Counted from the first letter of the stretch, positions 43,892 to 53,518 are shown. The stretch is DNA of 64,000 nucleotides from Gammaproteobacteria bacterium LSUCC0112 (GCA_004535785.1 SPIB01000001.1:1073637-1137636), one strand, 5' to 3'. The notes: generated from the letters alone by a model not told the origin. Program-made: numbers and translations.

Positions 43892-45333
43892 TGCCGATGA
43901 AACGAGTGTCCCGATCCGGTTTTAAAACGCAAAACGCCGTCCGATCACTGGCGACGTTTGCCAGTGCAGGGCTGTTGTTTGCTGCACTGGGCGCTGTGAC
44001 GCCTGTTTATGCGCAAGCGCCAGCATTGACTCAGGAAGGCAGTACGGAGAGTCCGACAAACAGCAGCGCACTTGAAACCGGCATTGGTCAGACTCTTGAG
44101 GATTTTTTTACAGCCGCACTGGAATACAGCCCACGATTGCAAGTTGCCGCGGCCAAGCGCGATATCGGTGCCGCACGGCGACGTGGTGCCAACGGCCAAC
44201 TCTTACCACAAATCAGCGCCAGCGCCAGTATTTCCGATAACAGGCAGGATGCCCTGAATCGTATCAGTGAATACCGGGGTGAACGATTGGCTCTGGTGTT
44301 GCGTCAGGTGTTGTTTGACTGGCGCGTTTTCTCGCAGCGCGGCCAAGCTTATGCGCTGGAGAATCAACTGGAAGCCGAGTACTTCGCCGAATTGTCGGTG
44401 GTGCTGACCAGCGTCGCTGAACGTTATTTTGATGTCTTGCAGGCAGAAGACGCCTTGCGATCCATTCAGTCAGAACGCGAATCGGTGCAAAATCAAGTCA
44501 ATCAGGTCGAGCGTTTGTATGGCCTGCAAATGGCACAAATCACAGACCTGTATGATGCACAGGCACGCCTGTCTGCTGTTGAAGCCGAAGAATTGTTGTT
44601 GTCCAGCGAAGTATCACTGACACGCGACGCGCTGCGCTCTGCGACAGGCATCGGCGTGGGCAATTTGTATGTGCTTGGTGAAGAAGCTGCATTGCCAGTC
44701 GTTGAGGGTTCACTGGACGAGTGGGTTCAGCGTGCCCGGCAAGGCAACCACCAGATCCGTGCTCGGGAATACTCGGTTGAAATTGCGGACCGACGGGTGT
44801 CTGAGCAACGTGGCGCCTACTTGCCGCGCGTCAATCTGATTGTCCAGCAACAGCGATCTGATCTGGGTTTTGATAACGTGCCCATTAACCGCACCGACAC
44901 TGGCTATGTTGGACTGGACATTTCCGTACCTTTGTTTGCTGGCGGCTCTATCCGTGCCAGCGTCAGTGAAGCCGTCAGTCAGCAGTCCATCGCGCGCAGC
45001 GAATTGCGTCAGCTAAGTCTGGATGTCAGTGAACAAACGCGGCTGTCGTTTTTGCGCCTGAAAGCCGCTGAGCGTCAGATTGAGGCCGCTGAAAAGCTGC
45101 TGGAATCACGCATTTTGGCAACGACTGCACGTCGACGCGGTTTCGAATTGGGTACAGTGACCAGCGTGAATGTGCTGGATGCCGTGCGTGAGCAGTTTGT
45201 GGCTGAACGCGATTTGCAGCAAATTCGATATGACTACATTCGCCTGAGCCTGTACCTGCGACGGGATGCCGGCGTACTCACCTCGGACGACTTGATCGAT
45301 ATTGGCAGCCGGCTGGATCAGCCGTTGCCGTAA
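43891..45333 (+). CDS. TolC-family outer-membrane channel of the type I system
   Basis: 480 residues with a signal peptide ending near PVYAQA. Two repeated outer-membrane efflux domains follow (about 65-250 and 275-460), rich in heptad-like helices. GYVGLDISVPLFAGGSIRASVSEA is the typical beta-strand turn of TolC proteins. It should form the trimeric exit duct for the S-layer protein. The gene ends 28 bases before the convergent matrixin gene. Confidence 0.92.
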   Translation: MPMKRVSRSGFKTQNAVRSLATFASAGLLFAALGAVTPVYAQAPALTQEGSTESPTNSSALETGIGQTLEDFFTAALEYSPRLQVAAAKRDIGAARRRGANGQLLPQISASASISDNRQDALNRISEYRGERLALVLRQVLFDWRVFSQRGQAYALENQLEAEYFAELSVVLTSVAERYFDVLQAEDALRSIQSERESVQNQVNQVERLYGLQMAQITDLYDAQARLSAVEAEELLLSSEVSLTRDALRSATGIGVGNLYVLGEEAALPVVEGSLDEWVQRARQGNHQIRAREYSVEIADRRVSEQRGAYLPRVNLIVQQQRSDLGFDNVPINRTDTGYVGLDISVPLFAGGSIRASVSEAVSQQSIARSELRQLSLDVSEQTRLSFLRLKAAERQIEAAEKLLESRILATTARRRGFELGTVTSVNVLDAVREQFVAERDLQQIRYDYIRLSLYLRRDAGVLTSDDLIDIGSRLDQPLP

Positions 45334-45361
45334 CACCGTACCCCTGAGGATACCCCTCGCG

Positions 45362-46843
45362 TTACTCCACCAACAGGTTGATAGCCTGCTGGTGGAAATA
45401 CAATTCATCCGGGTTGCTATCCACCCCATAACCAATCAAAAAATCCACGCTGATATTGCTGATATTGATATCTGCTGCCGCAAAGTTCTTGAGGATGTCC
45501 AGCTTCTCCACAGCACCCAGCACCCGACGTTCGGCGACCGGCACACTTTCACGCTCGGGCTGATAGGTCACAAAATCGCCGGTGGCATTTTTAACCAGAA
45601 TTTCTCCGTCACTGGTAATCGCAGCCATCACCAGAAATCCCGGTTGTCCCTGGTGGCGCGGGTCGATTTCTATTTGCCCCAGTACATCAAAGCGTTGTGT
45701 AGGCGTGACGCGGTTGTTGAAGGTTTGACCACCGTCGCGGGTAACCCCACCGTAAAAACGCGCGTCTGACTGGCCTCCCTGAAAACTTTGTTTTCCTGAA
45801 AGTGGCAGCAAGGTGGATGCACTGTACGACACTGACAAACGATAGGTGCCGGTATTGCTAAGTCCTGCACAAACATCGGTCAGACTGCTGTAGGTATTGA
45901 CCATGACAATGTAGCGCCCGGGCGTGACATCGGCCTGTAGAGCAGGCGTGCAGTTTCCATCGCGACTTTCGGCAATATTGAGAATTTTTAATCGTTCATC
46001 TGCCAGCAACAAAACACCGTGCAGCGCGCCATCTCTGCGCATATTGATAGTCAGTCGTTTATTTTCAGTGACCTCAAGTGTATAGACATCCACAAAACTG
46101 GTATCGGATCCGCCGACAATCAGCTGCTGCACCCGGCAGTCACCCGCCGCTAATTGCCCATTACGCCACCCAAATGCCAGCGCAGAATTCGGACAGTTAT
46201 TGATACCTCCGTACAAGGTATTCACGCCATCGATATCATCCTGTTGCAGCTCATACAGACTCCCGATGCGGGCATTCATAATGGCTGGCCGGGTATTGTC
46301 GTGACCAAGCCCCAGCACATGTCCCAGCTCATGCAAGGCAACGCGTTTGAAGTCGTATTCCGCCCGGCCATTGGTGCCATTGCGCAGCGGCCCGTCATAG
46401 ACATCAAAGTTCAGATTGGCATTAAAAACGATGTCCGCCTCAACAATATCCGATGAACCGAGGGTATTCGGTTCCTGAAAGTACAAGGTAACGGCCAATG
46501 TTGTATCGGGCAGTGAGTTCCCGCACTGTGTTGTACGAAAGTCTGAACCGTTCAGGTAATCCGGTCGTTGACCCGCCGAGTAACCAAAACAGGGATCCCG
46601 GTACTCGTTAACGATATTGAAGGTAAAGTCGGTTTTTTCATTCCACTGCCGGGCAGCATCCGCCATGGCATCTGCCCAACTGATACCGCTGCGTGAAACG
46701 CCAGAGATGTTGGTGTAAACCGTGGTAACGCCACCCGGCCATTTGGCGCCATTGGATCCGATATTGTAGGCGTGTGCCGCACCGAGAATGGCGCTCGTCA
46801 AACCGGCGATTATCAGCAACCTCCACGCCAAGTGCCACATCAT
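45362..46843 (-). CDS. Secreted matrixin-family metalloprotease
   Basis: 493 residues with a signal peptide ending near GAAHAY. The zinc motif HELGHVLGLGHD (about 173-184) and the methionine turn AIMNARIGSLYELQQDD mark a matrixin-like metzincin. The C-terminal half (about 230-490) contains a pre-peptidase-like beta domain (FVDVYTLEVTENKRLTINM ... GRYIVMVNTYSS) and further unassigned sequence. No RTX repeats are visible, so export is probably by Sec and then perhaps the type II system. Its start overlaps the preceding gene as ATGA. Confidence 0.87.
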   Translation of the reverse strand: MMWHLAWRLLIIAGLTSAILGAAHAYNIGSNGAKWPGGVTTVYTNISGVSRSGISWADAMADAARQWNEKTDFTFNIVNEYRDPCFGYSAGQRPDYLNGSDFRTTQCGNSLPDTTLAVTLYFQEPNTLGSSDIVEADIVFNANLNFDVYDGPLRNGTNGRAEYDFKRVALHELGHVLGLGHDNTRPAIMNARIGSLYELQQDDIDGVNTLYGGINNCPNSALAFGWRNGQLAAGDCRVQQLIVGGSDTSFVDVYTLEVTENKRLTINMRRDGALHGVLLLADERLKILNIAESRDGNCTPALQADVTPGRYIVMVNTYSSLTDVCAGLSNTGTYRLSVSYSASTLLPLSGKQSFQGGQSDARFYGGVTRDGGQTFNNRVTPTQRFDVLGQIEIDPRHQGQPGFLVMAAITSDGEILVKNATGDFVTYQPERESVPVAERRVLGAVEKLDILKNFAAADINISNISVDFLIGYGVDSNPDELYFHQQAINLLVE

Positions 46844-47547
46844 GGCACCTGCTGCTGGACATCCAGCATGAGCTGAATCTGAGCCCGGAAATCGCTGGCA
46901 CTCATGGCATCCTCGACCGGCCGATCTTGCGCAGTCATGACACCCCGGGCTGCGCCGTTATCCTCCAGAATACGGATCCAATCTTCCAGCGCTTCAGCCA
47001 CAGTGTCTGATGCCGGGTCAGCCGCTGGCACCAGCGCCAGACCGGTCACCGGCGCGTGATCAGCCGTCAGCACGCGACTTGCGCCACGTTGGTCAGCTTC
47101 CAACAAAAAATGTCCCTGCGCCCAGCCTACCAAAGGATGAATCAGCGGTTCGTGCAAGGATTCCACAAAAAAGATGCCGGTTTCGCCCAGTTGAGGTACT
47201 TGCATACCCTGCACCACCAGGCGTCGGCCATCCACTTCCCCGCCCAGATACTGCAGGCTTATGTTTGATTGGAAATAATCGCCCTTGATCACGGTGATGA
47301 CGTCAAACGTAACCTTGGTGTGAATACTGCGCGGCCCGGTTTGTACGGACTCCACGTTGCTGACTTGCCCCTCAAAAATCAGCTCAGCATTATCCACTAC
47401 TTCTGGAAATGACAATTGCAGCACGGTGGTCGCCTGCACCCGCGTCACTACCAGACACAGTAATACCGCTGACATCCACACTGAGAACCGCGTAGAGAAC
47501 AAGGTTACCCAAGGCCGCTGCCGGGTTAGATATCTGGTGAATGTCAT
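46840..47547 (-). CDS. Secreted protein coupled to the matrixin gene, unknown function
   Basis: 235 residues with an N-terminal hydrophobic segment (MSAVLLCLVVTRVQATT) that looks like a signal peptide. The body is beta-rich (ELIFEGQVSNVESVQTG, KVTFDVITVIKGDY). I do not recognise the family. It is translationally coupled to the protease by a four-base overlap and has AGGAG before its ATG. A chaperone or inhibitor of the protease is a natural guess, without direct support. Confidence 0.75.
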   Translation of the reverse strand: MTFTRYLTRQRPWVTLFSTRFSVWMSAVLLCLVVTRVQATTVLQLSFPEVVDNAELIFEGQVSNVESVQTGPRSIHTKVTFDVITVIKGDYFQSNISLQYLGGEVDGRRLVVQGMQVPQLGETGIFFVESLHEPLIHPLVGWAQGHFLLEADQRGASRVLTADHAPVTGLALVPAADPASDTVAEALEDWIRILEDNGAARGVMTAQDRPVEDAMSASDFRAQIQLMLDVQQQVP

Positions 47548-47580
47548 TGCCGGTACTCCTGTCGTTTACGACGGCTGGCG

Positions 47581-48450
47581 TTAACTGCTGCGCATGGCGT
47601 GAATGACCTTGATCAATTCATGCCGCCAGTGTGCCGGTTCCACTTGCAACTGCGCAATGGTTTCCTTTTTGTCCAACACACTGAACGAAGGACGTTTTGC
47701 GGGTGTCGGGTAAGCAGTGCCCGGAATCGCCTTGACAGGGATGGCCCGATTCAACAGGCCGGCCGCCAGGGCCTCATCCTGAATAGCAACCGCAAAATCG
47801 TACCAACTGGCAACACCGGCATCACTCCAGTGCAAGATACCTGTTGCTTTGTGTTGCAGGGCGGCATCAATACAGCGGGCCAGCCCCCAGGTCGACGTCG
47901 GTGTGCCAATCTGATCATCGACCACACTCAGACTGTCTTTTTCCGCCATCAGCCTCAACATGGTTTTCAAAAAGTTGCGGCCAAACTGTGAGTACACCCA
48001 GGACGTCCGCAGCACCAGACTGTGGGCAGGCGCCAGATATCTCACATGCAGCTCCCCCTCCAGTTTGGTGCGACCATAAATGCTCAGGGGATCGGTCTGG
48101 TCTGTTGGGGTATACGGTCGATACATGCGTCCGCTGAACACAAAGTCAGTCGAAATGTGCAGCATCCAGGTGTGATTTCCTGCTGCCCAGCTGGCCAGAT
48201 ACTTGGGTCCGGCAGCATTGGCTGCACGGGCGGTTTGGTCATCCTGCTCCGCGGCATCGACCGCGGTGTACGCCGCCGCATTGATGATGGCGTCCGGCTT
48301 GATGTCCGAGAGGGTTTTACGCAGTTGAGACTCGTTGCTGATATCCAGTTCAGCCCGCGACAGCGCAATCACCTCATGACTCGCCGAAGGCAGCGTCTGT
48401 TGCAAGGTCAAACCCAGTTGCCCTTGTGCACCCAGCAATACAATTTTCAT
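47581..48450 (-). CDS. rfbD: dTDP-4-dehydrorhamnose reductase
   Basis: 289-residue short-chain reductase that makes dTDP-L-rhamnose, the last step of the pathway. The N-terminal nucleotide motif LLGAQGQLGLTLQ, the catalytic YGRTKLEGE (Tyr/Lys) and the RTSWVYSQFGRNF stretch are typical of RmlD. It is the last gene of the rhamnose/glycosyltransferase operon, and the secreted-protein gene begins 33 bases further on in the same direction. Confidence 0.94.
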   Translation of the reverse strand: MKIVLLGAQGQLGLTLQQTLPSASHEVIALSRAELDISNESQLRKTLSDIKPDAIINAAAYTAVDAAEQDDQTARAANAAGPKYLASWAAGNHTWMLHISTDFVFSGRMYRPYTPTDQTDPLSIYGRTKLEGELHVRYLAPAHSLVLRTSWVYSQFGRNFLKTMLRLMAEKDSLSVVDDQIGTPTSTWGLARCIDAALQHKATGILHWSDAGVASWYDFAVAIQDEALAAGLLNRAIPVKAIPGTAYPTPAKRPSFSVLDKKETIAQLQVEPAHWRHELIKVIHAMRSS

Positions 48451-48481
48451 GTGTTATCCCCGGCACACACCTGAGCGTGGG

Positions 48482-49048
48482 TCATGTTGGTGTTGTCTCG
48501 TAAAATGGTGCGTCGGAAAAGGCCAGCGCCCGGCGGTCTTTATCCGACAATACCGGCTCGGTGCCCGTCTCGATTGGCCAGTCGATCGCCAGCGCCGGAT
48601 CGTTCCACAACAGGCTATGCTCGTCATCGGGGGCATAATAGTCGGAGCACTTGTACACCATTTCCGCTGTTTCACTCATCACATAAAACCCGTGTGCAAA
48701 ACCCGGCGGTACCCACAGCTGCAACTTGTTATCTGCTGACAGCACCATGCCTACGCTGTGACCAAAGGTCGGCGAATCTGCACGCATATCCACGGCCACA
48801 TCAAAAATTTCGCCCTGAACAACACGCACCAGTTTGCCTTGCGGTTTTTTCAACTGATAGTGCAGCCCTCGCAAGATACCGTGACCGGAGCGGCTGTGGT
48901 TGTCTTGCACAAAACGGGTGCCCGGCAACGTGTCATCAAAAAATGACTGACGGAATATTTCCATAAAAAAACCGCGATGATCCCCAAACACCTTGGGTTC
49001 AAACAACAACACGTCGGGGATGGCGGTGGGCGTGATTTTCATAGTCAA
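48482..49048 (-). CDS. rfbC: dTDP-4-dehydrorhamnose 3,5-epimerase
   Basis: 188-residue cupin epimerase acting before RfbD. Signatures are FQDNHSRS-like QDNHSRSGHGILRGLHYQ with the catalytic histidine, KLVRVVQGEIFDVAVDMR and WVPPGFAHGF. It lies 31 bases ahead of rfbD and 56 bases after rfbA. Confidence 0.95.
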   Translation of the reverse strand: MTMKITPTAIPDVLLFEPKVFGDHRGFFMEIFRQSFFDDTLPGTRFVQDNHSRSGHGILRGLHYQLKKPQGKLVRVVQGEIFDVAVDMRADSPTFGHSVGMVLSADNKLQLWVPPGFAHGFYVMSETAEMVYKCSDYYAPDDEHSLLWNDPALAIDWPIETGTEPVLSDKDRRALAFSDAPFYETTPT

Positions 49049-49104
49049 ACAAGTACTCCAAGGATATGCTTAAAACATCAATGTTGCTCAGAAAAAGACT
49101 GGCA

Positions 49105-50031
49105 TTACTTACGTATCAGCTTTAGCAAATACTGGCCGTAACCGCTTTTTGACAAGGGCGCGGCCAAGGCACGCAGTTGCTGCTCGTCAATAAAGCCATT
49201 GTGATAGGCAATTTCCTCCGGGCAGGCGATTTTTAAACCCTGACGCTCTTCAAGCACGCGAATGAAATTTGCCGCATCCAGCAACGACTGCACCGTACCG
49301 GTATCCAGCCATGCCGTGCCACGATTGAACAACTCAACTTTCAGGTCGCCGCGCGCCAGATACACCTTGTTAACGTCGGTGATTTCAAGTTCACCGCGCG
49401 CTGATGGCTTGATGGTCTTGGCAACATTGACAACGTCATTGTCGTAGAGATACAGCCCGGTCACGGCGTAATTGGACTTGGGTTTCAGGGGTTTTTCTTC
49501 CAGATCCACCGCGATGTTGTTTTCGTCCAGCGCCACCACACCATAGCGCTCGGGGTCATTCACGTAATAAGCAAATACCGTGGCACCTTTTTCCTGACGC
49601 ACCGCATTTTGCAATTTATCTTCCAGCGCATTACCGTAAAAAATATTGTCACCCAGAATAAGGCAGACACTGTCATTGCCAATAAACGATTCGCCGATCA
49701 AAAACGCCTGGGCAAGTCCGTCCGGGCTGGGTTGTTCAGCATACTGCAGACTGATGCCCCATTTGCTGCCATCGCCCAGCAAGTGACGGTACAAGGGCAG
49801 GTCAGCGGGGGTGGTGATAATCAGTATTTCGCGGATGCCAGCTTGCAGCAGTGTACACAGCGGGTAATAAATCATCGGTTTGTCGTACACCGGCATCAGT
49901 TGTTTACTGACAGAAATGGTCATGGGGTGCAACCGTGTACCGGTACCGCCCGCCAGAATGATGCCTTTGGTGGTTTGTCTGCGAGATCTGCCAGTGGCAG
50001 TTGTGTTGGGTGCGGGCGACGCGTGCTGCAT
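49105..50031 (-). CDS. rfbA: Glucose-1-phosphate thymidylyltransferase
   Basis: Makes dTDP-glucose from dTTP and glucose 1-phosphate, the entry step to dTDP-rhamnose. The nucleotidyltransferase loop [15 protein letters not shown] is preceded by about 20 extra residues rich in Thr/Arg. [31 protein letters not shown] and GTAWLDTGT are conserved. ATG 50031 has AGGA nine bases upstream; a TTG at 50040 would sit directly on that site. No rfbB gene is present in the window. Confidence 0.95.
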   Translation of the reverse strand: MQHASPAPNTTATGRSRRQTTKGIILAGGTGTRLHPMTISVSKQLMPVYDKPMIYYPLCTLLQAGIREILIITTPADLPLYRHLLGDGSKWGISLQYAEQPSPDGLAQAFLIGESFIGNDSVCLILGDNIFYGNALEDKLQNAVRQEKGATVFAYYVNDPERYGVVALDENNIAVDLEEKPLKPKSNYAVTGLYLYDNDVVNVAKTIKPSARGELEITDVNKVYLARGDLKVELFNRGTAWLDTGTVQSLLDAANFIRVLEERQGLKIACPEEIAYHNGFIDEQQLRALAAPLSKSGYGQYLLKLIRK

Positions 50032-50052
50032 AGTGTGCAATCCTGAGTACGG

Positions 50053-50970
50053 CTACTGATCCATGGTTGCCACAATCTGCGGCAAGGTGTTGTAAAACGT
50101 CGAGCGGGGATTATAGCCAAGTTGCGCAAGGCTTGCCGCACTGTCCGCGGTGTAATTGCGTGCCAATGCCCGATAGGAGCGCAAGCCCGGGGCGTTGTTA
50201 AGTGGCAGTAACCGACCGGCAATTTCCAGCATCAGTGCCATTACAAAAAACAGCTGACGTGGGGTTGCCCACCCGGGTTGCGATCGCCCAAACGCCTGAC
50301 GCATCTCGTATTCAAGTGTTTTGATGTGATACGACTCACCGTCACTCAGCACATAGACCGGCGCTTTTGAAGAGGGTGTTTGCTGTGCTACACAAATCAG
50401 CGCAGCGCACAAATCCTCTACCCCAATCAGGGAGAACGCATGGTCAAAGCGCGGCAGGGGCGGCAACAACCCTTTGCGGATCAGACGCATCAAGGTCATC
50501 AGATTACCCTTCATACCCGGGCCATAGACATTCACCGGCCTGACAATGCTGACCGCGATGTCTCCCCGCTCATGCGCATTAATCAGCAACTGCTCTGCCT
50601 GCCACTTGGAATCCCCATACGCTGTGCGCGGCCGATCAAACGCCGGATCAGCCAGAATACTGCTGACATAAACAAAATGGCGGACCCCTGCCTTGATGGC
50701 GGCAGACAACAGGTGCTGTGTACCGGCAACATTCACCGCATACAAGTGGCGGGTCTGCGCATGATTGACATGGGCGCAGGCAGCCAGATGAAAAACAGTA
50801 TCGATGCCGTCACAGACCGTCGACAAACTGGCTGGCAATAACAGGTCATGCGCCGGTCTGCTCAGTACCTTTACTGGAACAGAGGACTGTTGCAATTGCC
50901 TGAGCAAGGCTTGGCCCACAAACCCGCTGGCGCCACTGACCAAGACCGGCAACGTTATTGCGGCACTCAT
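50053..50970 (-). CDS. NAD-dependent sugar epimerase/dehydratase
   Basis: 305-residue extended short-chain dehydrogenase. The Rossmann motif VSGASGFVGQALL is at about 11-23 and the catalytic pair is YGDSK (about 117-121), with VRPVNVYGPGMKGN downstream. It resembles UDP-hexose 4-epimerases or 4-reductases of O-antigen clusters; the substrate cannot be told. It overlaps the glycosyltransferase gene by four bases. Confidence 0.85.
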   Translation of the reverse strand: MSAAITLPVLVSGASGFVGQALLRQLQQSSVPVKVLSRPAHDLLLPASLSTVCDGIDTVFHLAACAHVNHAQTRHLYAVNVAGTQHLLSAAIKAGVRHFVYVSSILADPAFDRPRTAYGDSKWQAEQLLINAHERGDIAVSIVRPVNVYGPGMKGNLMTLMRLIRKGLLPPLPRFDHAFSLIGVEDLCAALICVAQQTPSSKAPVYVLSDGESYHIKTLEYEMRQAFGRSQPGWATPRQLFFVMALMLEIAGRLLPLNNAPGLRSYRALARNYTADSAASLAQLGYNPRSTFYNTLPQIVATMDQ

Positions 50971-51824
50971 ATCCAGCGCCAGCCGTGTGTATTAAAAAAG
51001 CGCACCGCGGAACGAGCAAACATCAAAATATGACGCAGCCCTTTGCGGGCACTGTGTCCGCCAAGGTGGGTTATGTTCATGCGCGGCAGGTAGGTCAGGG
51101 TACCCGACTGGTGTGCGCGGATAGCCAGATCAAAGTCTTCGAAATACAAAAAGTAGCCGGGATCAAAGCCGTTAAGCGCCTGCAGGGGCTGGTGGCGGAA
51201 CAGCATAAAACAACCGCTGATCACGGGGATGCCGTCCGTTGCCCGATCCTGAGGCAGGTCGGTCATTTCGTATCGCTCAAGGCGTTTGCGAAACAGTGAT
51301 TTGACGCGGGCAGGCGCAAATCCGCGCAACAAAAAGTCCAGCACACTCGGGAAACGTTTGCACGCGGATACTTTTTCCCCATGGCCATTTTGTATGGTGG
51401 GTGCGACCGCGATGGATCCCGGATGATCGACCAACCAACTCAAACCCTCAACAAGACTGTCAGGTGCCAGAAATACATCAGGATTTAACACCAGATAATA
51501 GTCTCGCGGATCAGGATTTGTTGTTGCGATGACCAGATTGTGTCCACGACCAAATCCAATGTTGCCGTGACCGCTTTTTAATGCGCGAGAGTGAGGCATG
51601 GCAGGGGTGGGCAAGCGTTTGACAAGATCTGCCAATGCCTGCTGGTTTTCGGGCGTATCGGCATTGTCGATCACATGGAGGTGCAAAGAGCCAATCAATC
51701 CCTGCCCAACCGCTTGATCAGCGGCCAATTGCAGTGACTGCAGTGCCTTGGTAACAATCGGCAGGTCAAGGTGGTAAACCACGACCGATACGGTCAGGCT
51801 GGGCAGCGGGGCGGGGGAGCTCAT
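50967..51824 (-). CDS. Glycosyltransferase family 2, probable rhamnosyltransferase
   Basis: 285 residues of the GT-A fold. VSVVVYHLDLPIV opens the nucleotide domain, YYLVLNPDVFLAPDSLVEGL contains the NPDV metal/sugar-binding motif, and GCFMLFRHQPLQALNGFDPGYFLYFEDFDLAIRA is the acceptor region. This pattern matches WbbL-like dTDP-rhamnose transferases, and the neighbouring rfbACD genes supply that donor. It starts directly after the stop of the preceding gene. Confidence 0.88.
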   Translation of the reverse strand: MSSPAPLPSLTVSVVVYHLDLPIVTKALQSLQLAADQAVGQGLIGSLHLHVIDNADTPENQQALADLVKRLPTPAMPHSRALKSGHGNIGFGRGHNLVIATTNPDPRDYYLVLNPDVFLAPDSLVEGLSWLVDHPGSIAVAPTIQNGHGEKVSACKRFPSVLDFLLRGFAPARVKSLFRKRLERYEMTDLPQDRATDGIPVISGCFMLFRHQPLQALNGFDPGYFLYFEDFDLAIRAHQSGTLTYLPRMNITHLGGHSARKGLRHILMFARSAVRFFNTHGWRWI

Positions 51825-52559
51825 TTATTGAGTAATGATCCTGTCGCCAAACGGTGTACGGATCAACCGACTGCCTTCGGGGACTTCCGACGGATCAATA
51901 CGTCGTGGACGGAACCGCTCACCTTCCATCACCTGCATGGGAACACCATCAGCTTCTGCTCGTTCACGCGCTGCACGCAACGCTGCCGCAAACGGGTTGT
52001 CAGGAGACACTTCAGTGACCACGGTCTCGGCGCCGGTTGTACCCTGTCCCGGCGCTTGCGCGGGTGATGGTGTCGCGGCTGCGATTGGGGACGCAGTCGC
52101 GATGCTCAGACGCGCTTCAGTACCACTGGCACAAGTGACGCCTTGGTCTGCTCTGGGCACACAGGGCGATGACGCAGGATGCCGAACGACCAGCTCACGC
52201 GTATTTGCTGCCGCAATGGTATAGCCGGGATAGCCGGGAATGGTCACCGGTACCTTGGGGTCCAGATCCACGGTAACAACCTGACCAGAAGGACTGCGCA
52301 CACGAGCACGCCAGCGATCCCCGAGACGACTGGTGCCGATCATGGTGAACGGTTCAGTGCTGCTGACGGCAACCGGTGCGGAGGGCGACTGTTCAATTTG
52401 CTGGGAGACGGGAGCGGATTGACGCTCCACGGGTTCAAACAAGTTTAATGAATCCGTATTTTGTGCAGCCGCCTGTTGTACTAGCAATGAAAGCAGACCT
52501 GTCGCCATTATCAGCACCAGCGCTGGCTTTTTCCACGTATCGCTGCTTCTGCCTGACAT
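51825..52559 (-). CDS. Periplasmic protein with possible GspC/PilP-type domain
   Basis: 244 residues with a signal peptide or anchor (PALVLIMATGLLSLLVQQAAAQ). A small beta-rich domain (about 70-130: FTMIGTSRLGDRWRARVRSPSGQVVTVDL) is followed by a Pro/Ala-rich linker and a charged tail. The small domain's pattern recalls the homology region of GspC or PilP, inner-membrane partners of secretins, but the match is by eye only. A type II secretion operon without gspC lies 3 kb away on the same strand. It is contiguous with the glycosyltransferase gene. Confidence 0.6.
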   Translation of the reverse strand: MSGRSSDTWKKPALVLIMATGLLSLLVQQAAAQNTDSLNLFEPVERQSAPVSQQIEQSPSAPVAVSSTEPFTMIGTSRLGDRWRARVRSPSGQVVTVDLDPKVPVTIPGYPGYTIAAANTRELVVRHPASSPCVPRADQGVTCASGTEARLSIATASPIAAATPSPAQAPGQGTTGAETVVTEVSPDNPFAAALRAARERAEADGVPMQVMEGERFRPRRIDPSEVPEGSRLIRTPFGDRIITQ

Positions 52560-52629
52560 GTTAAACCCCGGTCTTTCTGAAGAATGTAACGACTATGACG
52601 CTGGATGTTAGCGCCAAGTTTGGTTTGTT

Positions 52630-53400
52630 TCAAAATTGTGTATCAACAAAATACGGTGTAAACGCCTTTTGGGCAGCCTGCGCCAGTGCCAGACCTATGT
52701 CGTCAGCAGGGTAGGCATAAAAAGCTTCTGCATGACTGCAGTCGGCAGGCATCGAAAAAGTGCGGGCCTTATTTAACGCCAGAATCATGTCGGGATAATT
52801 GTTCTGGCTGTTCTGACTGACATAGACTTGCATGGCCTGCTCTTTGACCGCACGGACAGCCGTGATATCCATCAATCGATTCACTGGGCTTTGCACGCTG
52901 ATTTCATACGACCAGGCACTGGGTCGTTGCCCACGCCAGGGCCGCTGATACAGGCGTTGCAGTGCCTGCCAGACCACCTGAGCAGTGCCACGATGATCCG
53001 GATGCAACTCCAGCACACCCGGGAAAAACACGGTGGCTGCTGACTTTTCAGTGATTGCCGCCAGCACTCTCTCGATCAGGGTTTCCTCCGGTTGAAGCCC
53101 ACGATCCGGTTGATCCCAGGTTTGCAATGAACTCACGCCCAAAATCCGGCAGGCCTGCTCAACTTCCTGTTGTCGACGCAACACCAGCGCCGCGGCCTCG
53201 GGGGTCCCGGCGGCATACGGACCACCCAGTGCGCCATCCGTCAACACAATCACATGGGTGTTGATCCCCGCATTTGCAGCCAGTCGCAATGCACCGCCCA
53301 TACCAAAGGTTTCATCATCGGCATGGGGCGCAAAAACCAGCCAGGGCCCATCAGGCAATTGGCAGGATTGATACGGGACAAGTATGTGCTCAGGTGTCAT
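52630..53400 (-). CDS. PIG-L family N-acetylglucosamine deacetylase-like protein
   Basis: 256 residues of the LmbE/PIG-L fold. The zinc-binding motif PHADDETFGMGG is at about 25-36, VLTDGALGG follows, and FPGVLELHPDHRGTAQVVWQAL supplies the third ligand. Members remove N-acetyl groups from sugars. Here it probably modifies a precursor of the polysaccharide made by the surrounding genes. It is divergent from the ABC exporter, and the 118-base gap holds a T-rich stretch but no promoter I can fix. Confidence 0.88.
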   Translation of the reverse strand: MTPEHILVPYQSCQLPDGPWLVFAPHADDETFGMGGALRLAANAGINTHVIVLTDGALGGPYAAGTPEAAALVLRRQQEVEQACRILGVSSLQTWDQPDRGLQPEETLIERVLAAITEKSAATVFFPGVLELHPDHRGTAQVVWQALQRLYQRPWRGQRPSAWSYEISVQSPVNRLMDITAVRAVKEQAMQVYVSQNSQNNYPDMILALNKARTFSMPADCSHAEAFYAYPADDIGLALAQAAQKAFTPYFVDTQF

Positions 53401-53518
53401 ACGTCGGATTGTAGGGCCTTTTGTTGGTTTTTTTTAGCGTTTTCTGGCGACACTGCCGCCTTTCATGGTTAAATCTGCGGCCTTTCAGGTAACAAATGAC
53501 TAGCCGCGCAACCAGAAT

